Below, piece after piece: positions 33,260 to 42,358 of a stretch of 64,000 nt of DNA. The position numbers and the translations under genes are program-made. The notes beneath the pieces were generated by a model that was not told where the DNA came from, made no database searches, and saw nothing but the letters and a program-made list of their open reading frames with translations. The stretch is from Streptomyces xinghaiensis S187 (GTDB lineage Bacteria > Actinomycetota > Actinomycetes > Streptomycetales > Streptomycetaceae): contig NZ_CP023202.1 in assembly GCF_000220705.2 (NCBI RefSeq), positions 6,478,501 to 6,542,500 on the forward strand. The letters run 5' to 3'. Position 1 is the stretch's first letter. Each line of letters starts with the position of its first letter.

Positions 33260-35968
33260 TCAGCGCAGCCGGCGCAGATAGGGGTCGCGCGCCTGCCGGG
33301 GCAGCAGGCGGATACGGACGTCGAGTGCGGTGACGCCGTCGGGCCGGGCGACGACCGGGTTGAGGTCGGCCTCGGCGAGCTGCGGCAGGTCGCACGCCAT
33401 CCGCGAGACCCGCAGCAGCAGTTGTTCGAGCCCTTCGAGGTCGACCGGGCCGCCGCCGCGGTAGCCGAAGAGCAGCGGCGCGGAGCGCGGCGCGGTGATC
33501 AGGTCGTGCACGTCGCGGTCGGTCAGCGGCGCCAGCCGTGCCGCGTGGTCGGCCAGCAGTTCGGTGGCGGTGCCGCCGAGGCCGAAGAGCACCAGCGGCC
33601 CGAAGACCTGGTCCTGGACGACTCCGGCGACCAACTCGGTGCCGCGCTCCGCCATCGGCTGGACCAGCACCCCGGTCATCACCTCCCCGAAGCGCCCGGC
33701 CAGCGAGCGGTACGCCTGCCGCACCTTCTCCTCGCCGGCCAGGTCGAGGAGCACCGCGCCCTCGTCGGTCTTGTGCACCAGGCCGGGCCAGTACGCCTTC
33801 AGCACGACGCGGCCCTCCGGCCCGGGGGCGAGGCGGGCGGCGGCGTCGACCGCGCCCTGCTCGTCCTCGGCCCAGGCCCAGGGGAGCTGCGGGATGCGGT
33901 AGTGGTCCAGCAGTTCGGCGCTGCGGCGCGGGTCGAGCCAGCCGCCGTCCGGGTGCTCGGCGAGGAAGGCGTCCACGAGTGCGCGGGCGCCGTCGGTGTC
34001 GGTGCCGTGCAGTTCGGGGAAGGTGCCCGTCGGCCGGGCCAGGAACCGGGCCCGCTCCGCGGCGTGAGCCAGGGCGCGGGCGGCGGCCTGCGGGTCCGCG
34101 TACGCGGGGACGGCGGCGCCGCCCCGGGTGTGCAGCAGCCGCACGGACTCGGCCTGGTCCAGCAGGACCGCCGCGACCGTGCGGGGCCGCCGGCGCTCCG
34201 GGGCCGCGTGGGTGAGGGCCCGCAGCGGGTCGTCGCCCGTGGCCGCGGCCAGCGCGGTGGGGACGAGGGCGAGCAGCACCGCGTCCACGGCCTCGTGTGC
34301 GGACAGCCGGTCCAGGACGGCGCTCAGCGACTGGTCGCCGACGGCCGCGGTGGCGTCCACGGGGTTCGTCGCGCTCGCGCCCGGCGGCAGCCACTCCAGC
34401 AGCTCCTCGACCAGGTCCGTGGGAAGCTCCGGCACGCTCAGGCCCGCCTCGACGCAGGCGTCGGCGGCGAGGACGCCCGCGCCGCCCGCGTTCGACACCA
34501 CGGCCACCCGCGACCCGGTGGGCAGCGGCTGGGCGTGCAACAGGGCGGCGGTGTCGAGGAGTTCGCCGACCGTGCGGGTGGCGATGATCCCGGCCTGGGT
34601 GAAGAGGGCCTGCCGGGTCATGGTCGGCGTCGCGGCCGCGGCGGTGTGCGAGGCGGCGGCGCGGCGGCCGGCGTCGGAGCGGCCCGCGTCGACGGTCAGC
34701 AGCGGCATCTTCCGGGTGACCCGGCGGGCGGTGCGGGAGAAGGCGCGCGGGTTGCCGAAGGACTCCAGGTGCAGCAGGGCCAGGTCGGTGCGGCCGTCCT
34801 CCTCCCACCACTGCAGCAGGTCGTTGCCGCTGACGTCGTACTTGTCGCCGAGCGAGACGAAGCTGGAGACGCCGACGCCGAGCCGGGACAGCCCGCCCAG
34901 CAGCGCGATGCCGACCCCGCCGGACTGCACGGCGACCCCGGCGGTGCCCGGCAGCGGCCGGTGCGCGGCGAAGGTGGCGTCCAGCCGCACGGGCTCCTCG
35001 GTGTTGGCGATGCCCAGGCAGTTCGGGCCGACGAGCCGCATCCCGTAGCGGCGGACGGTCACCAGCAGCGCCTCCGCCTCGGCGTCGTCCAGCCCGGAGG
35101 TCAGCACCACCAGGGCGCGGACCCCGGACTTGCCGCACTCCTCGGCCACTTGGGGCACGGCGCGCGCCGGGACGGCGAGCACGGCCAGCTCCGGCGGCTC
35201 GGGAATCGTCGTCACGGACGGGTAGCACGGGGTGTGTTCGATGGTGTGGACGTGCGGGTTGACGGCGTGCAGCGCGCCGGTGAAGCCGGCCCGGCGGATG
35301 TTGCGCAGCACGGCGCGGCCCACGGAGCCGGGCTTGGTGCCCGCCCCGACGACGGCGATGGAACGGGGCCGCAGCAGCGGCCGCAGGCTGGCGGCGTCGG
35401 CGGTCCGGCCGCGCTCGTCGCAGGCGGCCAGGTAGCGCTCGTCCGGTTCCAGGCCGACGGTGCAGTGCACCTCGGAGTTCTCGAACCGGCGGGCGGTGCT
35501 CAGGCCGAGGTCGGCGAAGACCTTCAGCATCGCGTGGTTGTCGGCGAGGGCGTCGGCGGTGAACGTGGCGACACCGTTCGCGCGGGCCGCGTGCACCAGG
35601 TGCTCCAGCAGCAGGGTGCCGACGCCGCGGTGGTGGAAGTCGTCGGCGACGGCCAGGGCGACTTCCGCCGTGGCGGGGTCGGCGGGGCCGGTCTCGTACT
35701 CGGCGACGCCCACGATCTGGTCCTCGCAGAAGGCGATCAGCGGCAGGAAGCCGGGGCGCGGTGGACCGCAGAACCGTTCGGCGGCCATCCGCCCGGACAG
35801 CCGGCTCGCGCCGAAGAAGCGCAACCGCAGGTTCTCCGGCGACATCTCCTCGTACAGCCACAGCACCTGGTGGATGTCCTCCGGGCGCGCCTGGCGGATC
35901 TCCACCGTCCTGCCGTCGGCCAGCAGTGCGTGCGTCATCTCGGCGCGGTGCGCGATGTCCGTCGTCAT
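33260..35968 (-). CDS. GNAT/NDP-forming acyl-CoA synthetase fusion, PatA-like protein acetyltransferase
   Basis: The protein is 902 aa from the ATG at 35968. Residues 15-165 are a GNAT domain (RPEDIHQVLWLYEEMSPENL and VADDFHHRGVGTLLLEHLVH). The rest is an ADP-forming acetyl-CoA-synthetase-like part: CoA-binding IAVVGAGTKPGSVGRAVLRN, a Succ-CoA-ligase flavodoxin region (VNPVDATAAVGDQSLSAVLD) and an ATP-grasp domain (GRVVLKAYWPGLVHKTDEGA). Pat-type enzymes acetylate lysines of metabolic proteins, notably acetyl-CoA synthetase. This is the version with GNAT at the N-terminus. It is divergent from the pyruvate formate-lyase genes, and the shared 353-bp region carries four copies of the island palindrome. 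Confidence 0.9.
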   Translation of the reverse strand: MTTDIAHRAEMTHALLADGRTVEIRQARPEDIHQVLWLYEEMSPENLRLRFFGASRLSGRMAAERFCGPPRPGFLPLIAFCEDQIVGVAEYETGPADPATAEVALAVADDFHHRGVGTLLLEHLVHAARANGVATFTADALADNHAMLKVFADLGLSTARRFENSEVHCTVGLEPDERYLAACDERGRTADAASLRPLLRPRSIAVVGAGTKPGSVGRAVLRNIRRAGFTGALHAVNPHVHTIEHTPCYPSVTTIPEPPELAVLAVPARAVPQVAEECGKSGVRALVVLTSGLDDAEAEALLVTVRRYGMRLVGPNCLGIANTEEPVRLDATFAAHRPLPGTAGVAVQSGGVGIALLGGLSRLGVGVSSFVSLGDKYDVSGNDLLQWWEEDGRTDLALLHLESFGNPRAFSRTARRVTRKMPLLTVDAGRSDAGRRAAASHTAAAATPTMTRQALFTQAGIIATRTVGELLDTAALLHAQPLPTGSRVAVVSNAGGAGVLAADACVEAGLSVPELPTDLVEELLEWLPPGASATNPVDATAAVGDQSLSAVLDRLSAHEAVDAVLLALVPTALAAATGDDPLRALTHAAPERRRPRTVAAVLLDQAESVRLLHTRGGAAVPAYADPQAAARALAHAAERARFLARPTGTFPELHGTDTDGARALVDAFLAEHPDGGWLDPRRSAELLDHYRIPQLPWAWAEDEQGAVDAAARLAPGPEGRVVLKAYWPGLVHKTDEGAVLLDLAGEEKVRQAYRSLAGRFGEVMTGVLVQPMAERGTELVAGVVQDQVFGPLVLFGLGGTATELLADHAARLAPLTDRDVHDLITAPRSAPLLFGYRGGGPVDLEGLEQLLLRVSRMACDLPQLAEADLNPVVARPDGVTALDVRIRLLPRQARDPYLRRLR

Positions 35969-36057
35969 GGTGTCCACTCCCCTGGGGCCCGCTCGGCTTC
36001 CCTCCAGCATCCGGCGGTGCCGGGACGCCCGCAGGGGCTGGTGGGGGCACGGCGGCA

Positions 36058-36201
36058 GGGCCGTTCGGCCCCGGTGCGCCGCCGCCGGCCGGGCCGCCCG
36101 GAACCCGTCCCGGGGCCCGCCCCGCGAGCAGGGCCGAACGGCCTCACCGGGCCCGGGCCGCTCGGTCCCCGAACCGCCCCCGGGCAGGGGCCGTACGGCG
36201 T
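36058..36201. promoter_or_regulatory. Cluster of four GGGCC-N4-GGCCC palindromes
   Basis: The copies are 36058-36071 (GGGCCGTTCGGCCC), 36131-36144 (GGGCCGAACGGCCT), 36155-36168 (GGGCCGCTCGGTCC) and a degenerate one at 36188-36201 (GGGCCGTACGGCGT). They lie between the divergent PatA-like and pyruvate formate-lyase genes. The same motif recurs at 42135, 46223 and 47453-47804 upstream of stress genes. I read them as binding boxes for a shared response regulator. No candidate regulator gene is in the window. Confidence 0.6.
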
Positions 36202-36321
36202 GCCCGGGGACTCCCGTCGGCCCTGTCCGGGGGGAGGGCCCCGGCCGGAGGATGGACACCGATGAGAGGCGCCCGCAGGGACACCCCCCGAGCGGCGCCG
36301 CGAAGACATGCGGAGGCAGTG

Positions 36322-38583
36322 ATGACGGTGGTGACACCGACCGGCACAGAGGCGCCCGGAGCGGCGTGGCGCGGGTTCACGGGCGAGCACTGGCGCCGCC
36401 GGGTGGACGTCCGGGGCTTCATCCAGGCCAACTACACCCCCTACGAGGGGGACGGAGCCTTCCTGACCGGCCCGACGACGCGCACCCGCACCGTCTGGGA
36501 GAAGGTCAGCGGCCTCTTCCCGGAGGAGCGCCGCAAGGGGATCCTCGACGTCGACACGGCGGTCCCCTCCACGATCACCTCGCACGCGCCCGGCTACATC
36601 GACCGCGACCGCGAACTGATCGTCGGCCTGCAGACCGACGCCCCGCTCAAGCGGGCGATCATGCCGAACGGCGGGCTGCGGATGGTCGAGAACGGGCTGC
36701 GCGCCTACGGCTACGAACCCGACCCGTTCGTCACCAAGGTCTTCGGCACCTACCGCAAGACCCACAACGCGGGCGTCTTCGACGCCTACACCCCCGAGAT
36801 GCGCCGGGCCCGCAAGGCCGGCATCATCACCGGCCTGCCCGACTCCTACGGGCGCGGCCGGATCATCGGCGACTACCGGCGCGTCGCGCTCTACGGCACC
36901 GCGATCCTGGTCAAGGAGAAGAAGGCCGAGCGCTCCCTGCTCGACCACCGGCCCTCCACCCCGGACGTCATCCGGGACCGCGAGGAACTCGCCGAGCAGA
37001 TCCGGGCCCTGGGCGAACTGGAGGAGATGGCCGCCGGCTACGGCTGCGACGTCACCCGCCCCGCCGCCACCGCCCACGAGGCCGTGCAGTGGCTCTACCT
37101 GGGCTACCTGGCGGCGGTGAAGGAGCAGAACGGCGCCGCGATGTCCCTCGGCCGCACCTCCACCTTCCTCGACGTCTACCTCGAACGGGACCTCGCCGAG
37201 GGCCGCATCGACGAGGCCCGCGCCCAGGAACTCATCGACGACTTCGTCATCAAGCTGCGGATCGTGCGCTTCCTGCGCACCCCCGAGTACGACGCGCTGT
37301 TCTCCGGCGACCCCACCTGGGTCACCGAGGCCATCGGCGGCATCGGCCGGGACGGGCGCCCGCTCGTCACCCGCACCTCCTTCCGCTACCTGCAGACCCT
37401 CTACAACCTCGGCCCGGCCCCCGAGCCCAACCTCACCGTGCTCTGGTCGCCGCGCCTGCCCGAGGGCTTCAAGACGTTCTGCGCCCAGGTCTCCATCGAC
37501 ACCAGCTCCCTGCAGTACGAGTCGGACGAGCTGCTGCGCCCCTGCACCGGCGACGACACCGCCATCGCCTGCTGCGTCTCCGCGATGACGGTCGGCGAGC
37601 AGATGCAGTTCTTCGGCGCCCGCGTCAACCTCGCCAAGGCCATGCTCTACGCCATCAACGGCGGCCGCGACGAGATGACGGGCGAGCAGATCGCCCCCGA
37701 GTCCGAGCCGCTGACCGGCGACTACCTGGACTACGACGAGCTGTACAAGGCGTACGACCGGACGCTGGACTGGCTGGCCGCCACCTACGTGGACGCGCTC
37801 AACGTCATCCACTACATGCACGACAAGTACGCCTACGAGCGCCTGGAGATGGCGCTCCACGACCACCCCGTGCACCGCACGATGGCCTGCGGCATCGCCG
37901 GCCTGTCCGTCGCCACCGACAGCCTGTCCGCGGTGAAGCACTCCCGGGTGAAGGTCGTCCGCAACGCCGACGGGCTGGCCGTCGACTACGAGGTCGAGGG
38001 CGAGTACCCGGCCTACGGCAACAACGACGACCGCGCCGACGCCATCGCCGCGGACCTCGTCCGCTCCTTCATGGAGAAGGTGCGCCTCCACCCCACCTAC
38101 CGGGACGCCGAGCACACCCAGTCGGTGCTCACCATCACCTCCAACGTGGTGTACGGCAAGCACACCGGCAACACCCCGGACGGCCGCCGCGCCGGACAGC
38201 CCTTCGCCCCCGGCGCCAACCCGATGAACGGCCGCGACAAGCACGGCATGGCCGCCTCGGCCCTCTCCGTCGCCAAGATCCCCTACGAGGCGGCGCGGGA
38301 CGGCATCTCCCTGACCTCCACGGTCACCCCGGAGGGCCTGGGCCACGACCCGGCCGAACGGGCGGGGAACCTGGCGGGAATCCTCGACGCCTACACCGCG
38401 TCCGGCGGCTTCCACATGAACGTCAACGTCCTCGACCGGGCCACCCTCGAAGACGCGATGGAACACCCGGAGAACTACCCCGAGCTGACCATCCGCGTCT
38501 CCGGATACGCCGTCAACTTCGTAAGGCTCACCCGCGAGCAGCAGCTCGACGTCATCAGCCGCACCTTCCACGGGGCGATGTGA
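36322..38583 (+). CDS. pflB: Pyruvate formate-lyase (glycyl radical enzyme)
   Basis: The protein is 753 aa, close to the 760 of E. coli PflB. The ATG at 36322 follows GGAGG. The catalytic pair is C417-C418 (AIACCVSAMTVGEQMQFFGA), and the radical Gly is G728 in TIRVSGYAVNF, 26 residues from the end as in E. coli. It converts pyruvate and CoA to acetyl-CoA and formate without oxygen; the radical form is destroyed by air. The activase gene overlaps its stop. The enzyme is unusual in a genus regarded as obligately aerobic, and its position in a stress island suggests use in hypoxic survival. Confidence 0.96.
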   Translation: MTVVTPTGTEAPGAAWRGFTGEHWRRRVDVRGFIQANYTPYEGDGAFLTGPTTRTRTVWEKVSGLFPEERRKGILDVDTAVPSTITSHAPGYIDRDRELIVGLQTDAPLKRAIMPNGGLRMVENGLRAYGYEPDPFVTKVFGTYRKTHNAGVFDAYTPEMRRARKAGIITGLPDSYGRGRIIGDYRRVALYGTAILVKEKKAERSLLDHRPSTPDVIRDREELAEQIRALGELEEMAAGYGCDVTRPAATAHEAVQWLYLGYLAAVKEQNGAAMSLGRTSTFLDVYLERDLAEGRIDEARAQELIDDFVIKLRIVRFLRTPEYDALFSGDPTWVTEAIGGIGRDGRPLVTRTSFRYLQTLYNLGPAPEPNLTVLWSPRLPEGFKTFCAQVSIDTSSLQYESDELLRPCTGDDTAIACCVSAMTVGEQMQFFGARVNLAKAMLYAINGGRDEMTGEQIAPESEPLTGDYLDYDELYKAYDRTLDWLAATYVDALNVIHYMHDKYAYERLEMALHDHPVHRTMACGIAGLSVATDSLSAVKHSRVKVVRNADGLAVDYEVEGEYPAYGNNDDRADAIAADLVRSFMEKVRLHPTYRDAEHTQSVLTITSNVVYGKHTGNTPDGRRAGQPFAPGANPMNGRDKHGMAASALSVAKIPYEAARDGISLTSTVTPEGLGHDPAERAGNLAGILDAYTASGGFHMNVNVLDRATLEDAMEHPENYPELTIRVSGYAVNFVRLTREQQLDVISRTFHGAM

Positions 38584-39320
38584 GCACCGTGAGCAGCATG
38601 GGCCGGATTCACTCCTGGGACCTGTCCACCGGTGTGGACGGGCCCGGGACCCGGTTCGTCCTCTTCGTGAACGGCTGCCCGCTGCGCTGCCTCTACTGCG
38701 CCAACCCGGACACCTGGCGCATGCGCGACGGGCGGCTGGTCACCGCCGACGAGGTCGTGGAGCAGATCGACAAGCACCGGGCGTTCATCACCGCCGCCCG
38801 CGGCGGGGTGACCGTCACCGGGGGCGAGCCGCTGCTCCAGCCGGCCTTCACCGGCGAGATCCTGCGCCGCAGCAAGGAACGCGGACTCCACACCGCCCTG
38901 GACACCTCGGGGCTGCTCGGATCCCGCGCCTCCGACGAGATGCTCGCGGACACGGATCTGGTGCTGCTCGACATCAAGGCGTTCGACGTCGGCACCTACC
39001 GCAGCCTGACCGGCGGCCGGCTGGCCCCCACCCTCAACTTCGCCACCCGGCTGGACCGGCTCGGCGTCCCGGTGTGGGTCCGCTACGTCCTCGTCCCCGG
39101 CTGGACCGACGACAAGACTGCCGTCGACGGGCTGGGGGAGTTCCTCTCCGGGCTCGGCAACGTCGACCGGGTCGACGTGCTGCCGTTCCACAAGATGGGC
39201 GCCGGCAAGTACGAGGCCCTCGGCATCCCGTTCCCGCTCCGGGACAACCCGGTGCCGGACCGCGAGCTCACCGACCGGGTGCGGGAGCAGTTCCGCGAGC
39301 ACGGGCTGCGGGCGCTCTGA
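38580..39320 (+). CDS. pflA: Pyruvate formate-lyase activating enzyme (radical SAM)
   Basis: The protein is 246 aa, the same length as E. coli PflA. The GTG at 38580 overlaps the pflB stop (GTGA), so the two are coupled; an internal ATG at 38598 is an alternative start. The radical SAM cluster is CPLRCLYC (CxxxCxxC). SAM-binding elements include TVTGGEPLLQPAF and LVLLDIKAFD. The C-terminal LPFHKMGAGKYEALGIPF is typical of PflA. It removes the pro-S hydrogen of G728 of the lyase to make the radical. A formate channel gene is not seen nearby. Confidence 0.96.
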   Translation: MSTVSSMGRIHSWDLSTGVDGPGTRFVLFVNGCPLRCLYCANPDTWRMRDGRLVTADEVVEQIDKHRAFITAARGGVTVTGGEPLLQPAFTGEILRRSKERGLHTALDTSGLLGSRASDEMLADTDLVLLDIKAFDVGTYRSLTGGRLAPTLNFATRLDRLGVPVWVRYVLVPGWTDDKTAVDGLGEFLSGLGNVDRVDVLPFHKMGAGKYEALGIPFPLRDNPVPDRELTDRVREQFREHGLRAL

Positions 39321-39472
39321 CGGAGAGGGAGAGGGGACGGACCGGGGAGGCGGGCGGCGGCGGGACCCGGCGCTGAGCAGTCAGCGGCCAGCAGCCAGCA
39401 GTGAGCAGTGAGCAGTACCAGCGGAACACAGCAAGTCCACAGCAGGACAAGGAAGTCAGGGAAGGACTCGTC

Positions 39473-40318
39473 ATGACAACCCGTCGCGTGGTCGTCGGTG
39501 TGGACGGCTCGCTCCTCGCCGTACGGGCGCTGGACCGGGCCGCGGAAGAGGCGGCGCTGCGCGGCGCCGCCCTGGAGATCGGCTACGCGGTGCCCGATCC
39601 CGACGAGGCCGGGCCGGTCCTGCAGACCGCCGTCTCGCGGGCCCGGGTCCGCCACCCCGGGCTCGAGGTCACCGCCGTCCCCCTCACCGGCGAGCCGGCC
39701 CGCGCCCTCGCCGACCTGGGCCGGGACGCGGCCCTCACCGTCGTCGGCAGCCGCGGCTTCGGCGGCTTCGCCGGGCTGCTGCTCGGCTCCGTCAGCCTGC
39801 GGCTCGCCGCGTACACGGAGAGCCCGCTGCTCGTCGTCCGGCGGGACGCCCACCCGGCCGAGTACGGCGAGGTGCTGCTCGGCATCGAGAGCGACGAGGA
39901 CGCCGACGCCTCGGCGTACGCCTTCGAGGAGGCCGAGCGCCGCCACGCCCGGCTGCGCATCGTGCACGCCTGGACCTACCGCTACTCGGCGCCCGACGCC
40001 CTGGTCCCCGTGCCCGCCACCTCCGTGCAGGAGGACATCAACCGGCAGGCCGCCGCCGAGGAGGCCGTGCCCGGCTTCGCCGTGGCGGGGCTGCGGGAGA
40101 AGCACCCGCGGGTCGGCATCGAGACCCGCACGGTCCGCTCCGGCCCGGTGCACGCCCTGCTGAACGCGACCCGCACGGCCGATGTTGTCGTCATAGCCTC
40201 CCACCGCCGCCCCGGCGAGGGCCGGTACGGCTTCCAACTCGGCCATGTGACAAGGGCGTTGCTGCACCACGCGCACTGCTCGGTGGTCGTGGTCCCGAGC
40301 CCCGCCGAGGAGAGCTGA
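39473..40318 (+). CDS. Universal stress protein, tandem UspA domains
   Basis: The protein is 281 aa. There are two UspA domains, residues 3-135 and 145-278. The first begins RRVVVGVDGSLLAVRALDRA and carries the ATP-binding pattern VVGSRGFGGFAGLLLGSVS. The second domain has VVIASHRRPGEGRYGFQLGH, where the Gly motif is degenerate. It probably binds ATP through one domain only. It lies 152 bp after pflA, so it could be transcribed with the lyase operon. A hairpin ends the unit. It is one of four tandem-domain USPs in the island. Confidence 0.93.
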   Translation: MTTRRVVVGVDGSLLAVRALDRAAEEAALRGAALEIGYAVPDPDEAGPVLQTAVSRARVRHPGLEVTAVPLTGEPARALADLGRDAALTVVGSRGFGGFAGLLLGSVSLRLAAYTESPLLVVRRDAHPAEYGEVLLGIESDEDADASAYAFEEAERRHARLRIVHAWTYRYSAPDALVPVPATSVQEDINRQAAAEEAVPGFAVAGLREKHPRVGIETRTVRSGPVHALLNATRTADVVVIASHRRPGEGRYGFQLGHVTRALLHHAHCSVVVVPSPAEES

Positions 40319-40333
40319 CCGGACGCGAACGAG

Positions 40334-40355
40334 GGGGCCGGGTACTCCCGGCCCC
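40334..40355 (+). terminator. Hairpin terminator after the first USP gene
   Basis: GGGGCCGGG and CCCGGCCCC pair perfectly around the loop TACT, 16 bases after the stop codon. Confidence 0.75.
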
Positions 40356-40506
40356 GGGAACCCGGGAGGGGGCGGGCCGTTCCGCGCTCCTCCGCACCAC
40401 CCACATCACCCGGCCGGCGGAACCGGGCGGCGGCCGGGGACTGCGCCCTCACGGGGCGGGTACCCGCCGCGGCCCGGAGGCGCCGGAGTACCAGGAGGAA
40501 CGCGAC

Positions 40507-41058
40507 ATGCCCCCGAACACCAGGGAGAACGGCGCCGCCGTCCTCGTGGCGTACGCCAGCGAGCACGGTTCCACCCGCGAGATCGCCGAGCGGATCGCCG
40601 GCCGCCTGACCCGGGCCGGACACCGCGCCGAGGCCCGCCCCGTGGACGGGGCGGCGGACCCGGACCCCGGCCGCTACGAGGCGGTGGTCGTCGGCAGCGC
40701 GGTGCACAACCAGCAGTGGATGCCGGAGGCGTCCGGCTACGTCCGGCGCCACCGCGCGGAGCTGGGCAACCGCCCGGTGTGGCTGTTCAGCGTGGGCATG
40801 AGCGCGGCCCTCGGCCGGCCGCTGCGGAGTATGGCGTCGCATCACGAGCCCAAGAACATGCCCGCACTGCGTGACGAGATCCACCCGGTGGGGACCTGCC
40901 TGTTCTCGGGCGCCGTGCGGCGCGGGGACCTCCCGCCCGCGGGCCACGCCGCCTTCAAGGCGATGGGCGGCCACTACGGCGACTACCGCGACTGGGACCG
41001 CATCGAGGCCTGGGCCGACGAGATCGCCCACCGCCTCCCGGAGGCGCAGGCCGCGTAG
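40507..41058 (+). CDS. Flavodoxin-domain protein
   Basis: The protein is 183 aa. The ATG at 40507 follows CAGGAGGAA. FMN loop: VAYASEHGSTREIAERIAGR. YEAVVVGSAVHNQQWMPEAS and PVWLFSVGMSAALGRPLRSM continue the fold. The C-terminal YGDYRDWDRIEAWADEIA matches the paralogue at 31837-32352, so both are HemG/flavodoxin-like. The likely role is low-potential electron transfer or flavin-dependent redox work under low oxygen. It is flanked by USP genes on both sides. Confidence 0.88.
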   Translation: MPPNTRENGAAVLVAYASEHGSTREIAERIAGRLTRAGHRAEARPVDGAADPDPGRYEAVVVGSAVHNQQWMPEASGYVRRHRAELGNRPVWLFSVGMSAALGRPLRSMASHHEPKNMPALRDEIHPVGTCLFSGAVRRGDLPPAGHAAFKAMGGHYGDYRDWDRIEAWADEIAHRLPEAQAA

Positions 41059-41183
41059 GACCGGCGCGCGGCGCGCGGCGCCCGGGGAGCGGGTGCGCCC
41101 CGAGCGCACATGCGGCGTTCATGGGCGTATGCCACGCTGTGATCCAGGCCGGCCCGCGTCCGGAGAGGAGAGGTGGTCAGCCC

Positions 41184-42068
41184 ATGGTGCTCCCCGTCGT
41201 GGCCGGTGTGGACGGCTCGGACTCCAGCCTGCGGGCCGTGGACTGGGCCGCCGACGCGGCCGTGCGGCACGAGGCCCCCCTGCGGGTGCTGTGCGCGACC
41301 GGGCCCGCCCTCGGCACGCCCGTACCGGAGCTGAGGGAGAACGCCGAGCGCATCCGGGACCTGGCCCTCGAACACGCGCGGAAACGCGTCCCGTCGGTGG
41401 AGGTGACCGGCGAGATCGTGCCGGAGAACGCCGCCGACGCCCTGCTCTCCGCTGGCCGCAACGCCTTCGCCCTGGTCGTCGGCAGCCGCGGGCGCGGCGG
41501 GGTGACGGGCATGCTGCTGGGCTCCGTCGGCCTGGCCGTCGCGGGGCGCGCCGACTGCCCGGTCGTCGTCGTCCGTGGTGAGCCGGACAGCGGCACGGAA
41601 CCCGTCGTCCTCGGCGTCCAGGACGAGGACGCCGAGGAGGCCACCGGCCGGGCGCCGGGCATCGAGGACACCGCGGAGGGGCGGAGCGCGGCCGAGTTCG
41701 CCTTCCGCGAGGCCCAGCGCCGGGGCTGCGAACTGATCGCCCTGCACGCCTGGCGGACCTCCGGCGGCGAGCCGGACTCCGGGGGCCCGGAGGAGGGGGA
41801 CGTGGCCGAGCAGGGCCGGGCGCGGGCCGAGAAGGTGATCGACGAGGCGGTCGGACCGGCCCGGGAACGGTACCCGGACGTCGTCGTCCGGCGGCGGGCC
41901 ACCGCGGGACCGGCCCGGCAGGCCCTGCTGAACGCGGCCCGTGAGGCGAGCCTGCTGGTGGTCGGCGCCCACGCCCGACACGGCCACTTCGGCCTCCAGC
42001 TCGGCCTGGTGAACCATGCCGTGCTGCACCACTGTCCCTGCCCGGTGGCCGTGGTCCCGCAGGCCTGA
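41184..42068 (+). CDS. Universal stress protein, tandem UspA domains
   Basis: The protein is 294 aa from the ATG at 41184, preceded by GGAGAGGAGAGG. The first domain starts LPVVAGVDGSDSSLRAVDWA and carries VVGSRGRGGVTGMLLGSVG. The second carries VVGAHARHGHFGLQLGLVNH and ends CPVAVVPQA. Both Gly motifs are of the ATP-binding type, the second less perfect. An acidic/Gly insertion (GGEPDSGGPEEGDVAEQG) sits in the second domain. It is part of the island set and probably helps non-replicating survival, as related mycobacterial proteins do. Confidence 0.93.
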   Translation: MVLPVVAGVDGSDSSLRAVDWAADAAVRHEAPLRVLCATGPALGTPVPELRENAERIRDLALEHARKRVPSVEVTGEIVPENAADALLSAGRNAFALVVGSRGRGGVTGMLLGSVGLAVAGRADCPVVVVRGEPDSGTEPVVLGVQDEDAEEATGRAPGIEDTAEGRSAAEFAFREAQRRGCELIALHAWRTSGGEPDSGGPEEGDVAEQGRARAEKVIDEAVGPARERYPDVVVRRRATAGPARQALLNAAREASLLVVGAHARHGHFGLQLGLVNHAVLHHCPCPVAVVPQA

Positions 42069-42358
42069 GCGGACACCCCGGCGGGGCGGGCCACGCGGAC
42101 GGGCCACGCGGGACGGGCCGGCGGACGGTACCGGGGGACGGTCGGCCCGGGATCGAGCCCGGCAGGCCCTGTCCGGGGCGCGGACCCGGTGATGTGCTGG
42201 AGGGAGCGCCGGGGGAACCCGGCGCACACCCCGCCGGTCCGGCCGGGCACGGCCCCACCGGGCCGCGACCGGACCGCACCGGAGACCGGCGGCCCGGTAC
42301 CCCGTACCGGCCCGGGACCGGGAGCCGGGAAGGGAAAGCGGCCCAGGAGGAGGGCGTG
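42069..42358. promoter_or_regulatory. Intergenic region with one island palindrome (42135-42148)
   Basis: GGGACGGTCGGCCC at 42135-42148 is a one-mismatch copy of the GGGCCG-N2-CGGCCC box, 211 bp before the next USP start. A stretch resembling GGCCCTGTCCGGGG follows near 42164-42178; the same string occurs near 36219-36232 before pflB. Confidence 0.5.

Noticed and set aside
33228..36050. Long alternative reading frames opposite or overlapping the PatA-like and pflB genes (over 900 codons)
   Set aside because: Arg/Pro/Gly/Ala-rich shadow frames produced by third-position GC; they contain no domain and conflict with clear genes.
36188..36201. Fourth pflB-region palindrome as a full site
   Set aside because: The right arm is degenerate (GGCGT); I list it as a weak copy only.
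36201..36232. GGGGACTCCCGTCGGCCC as a classical mycobacterial DosR box
   Set aside because: The spacing between the GGGAC and GGCCC arms is too long for that consensus; the other palindromes in the same region are better candidates.
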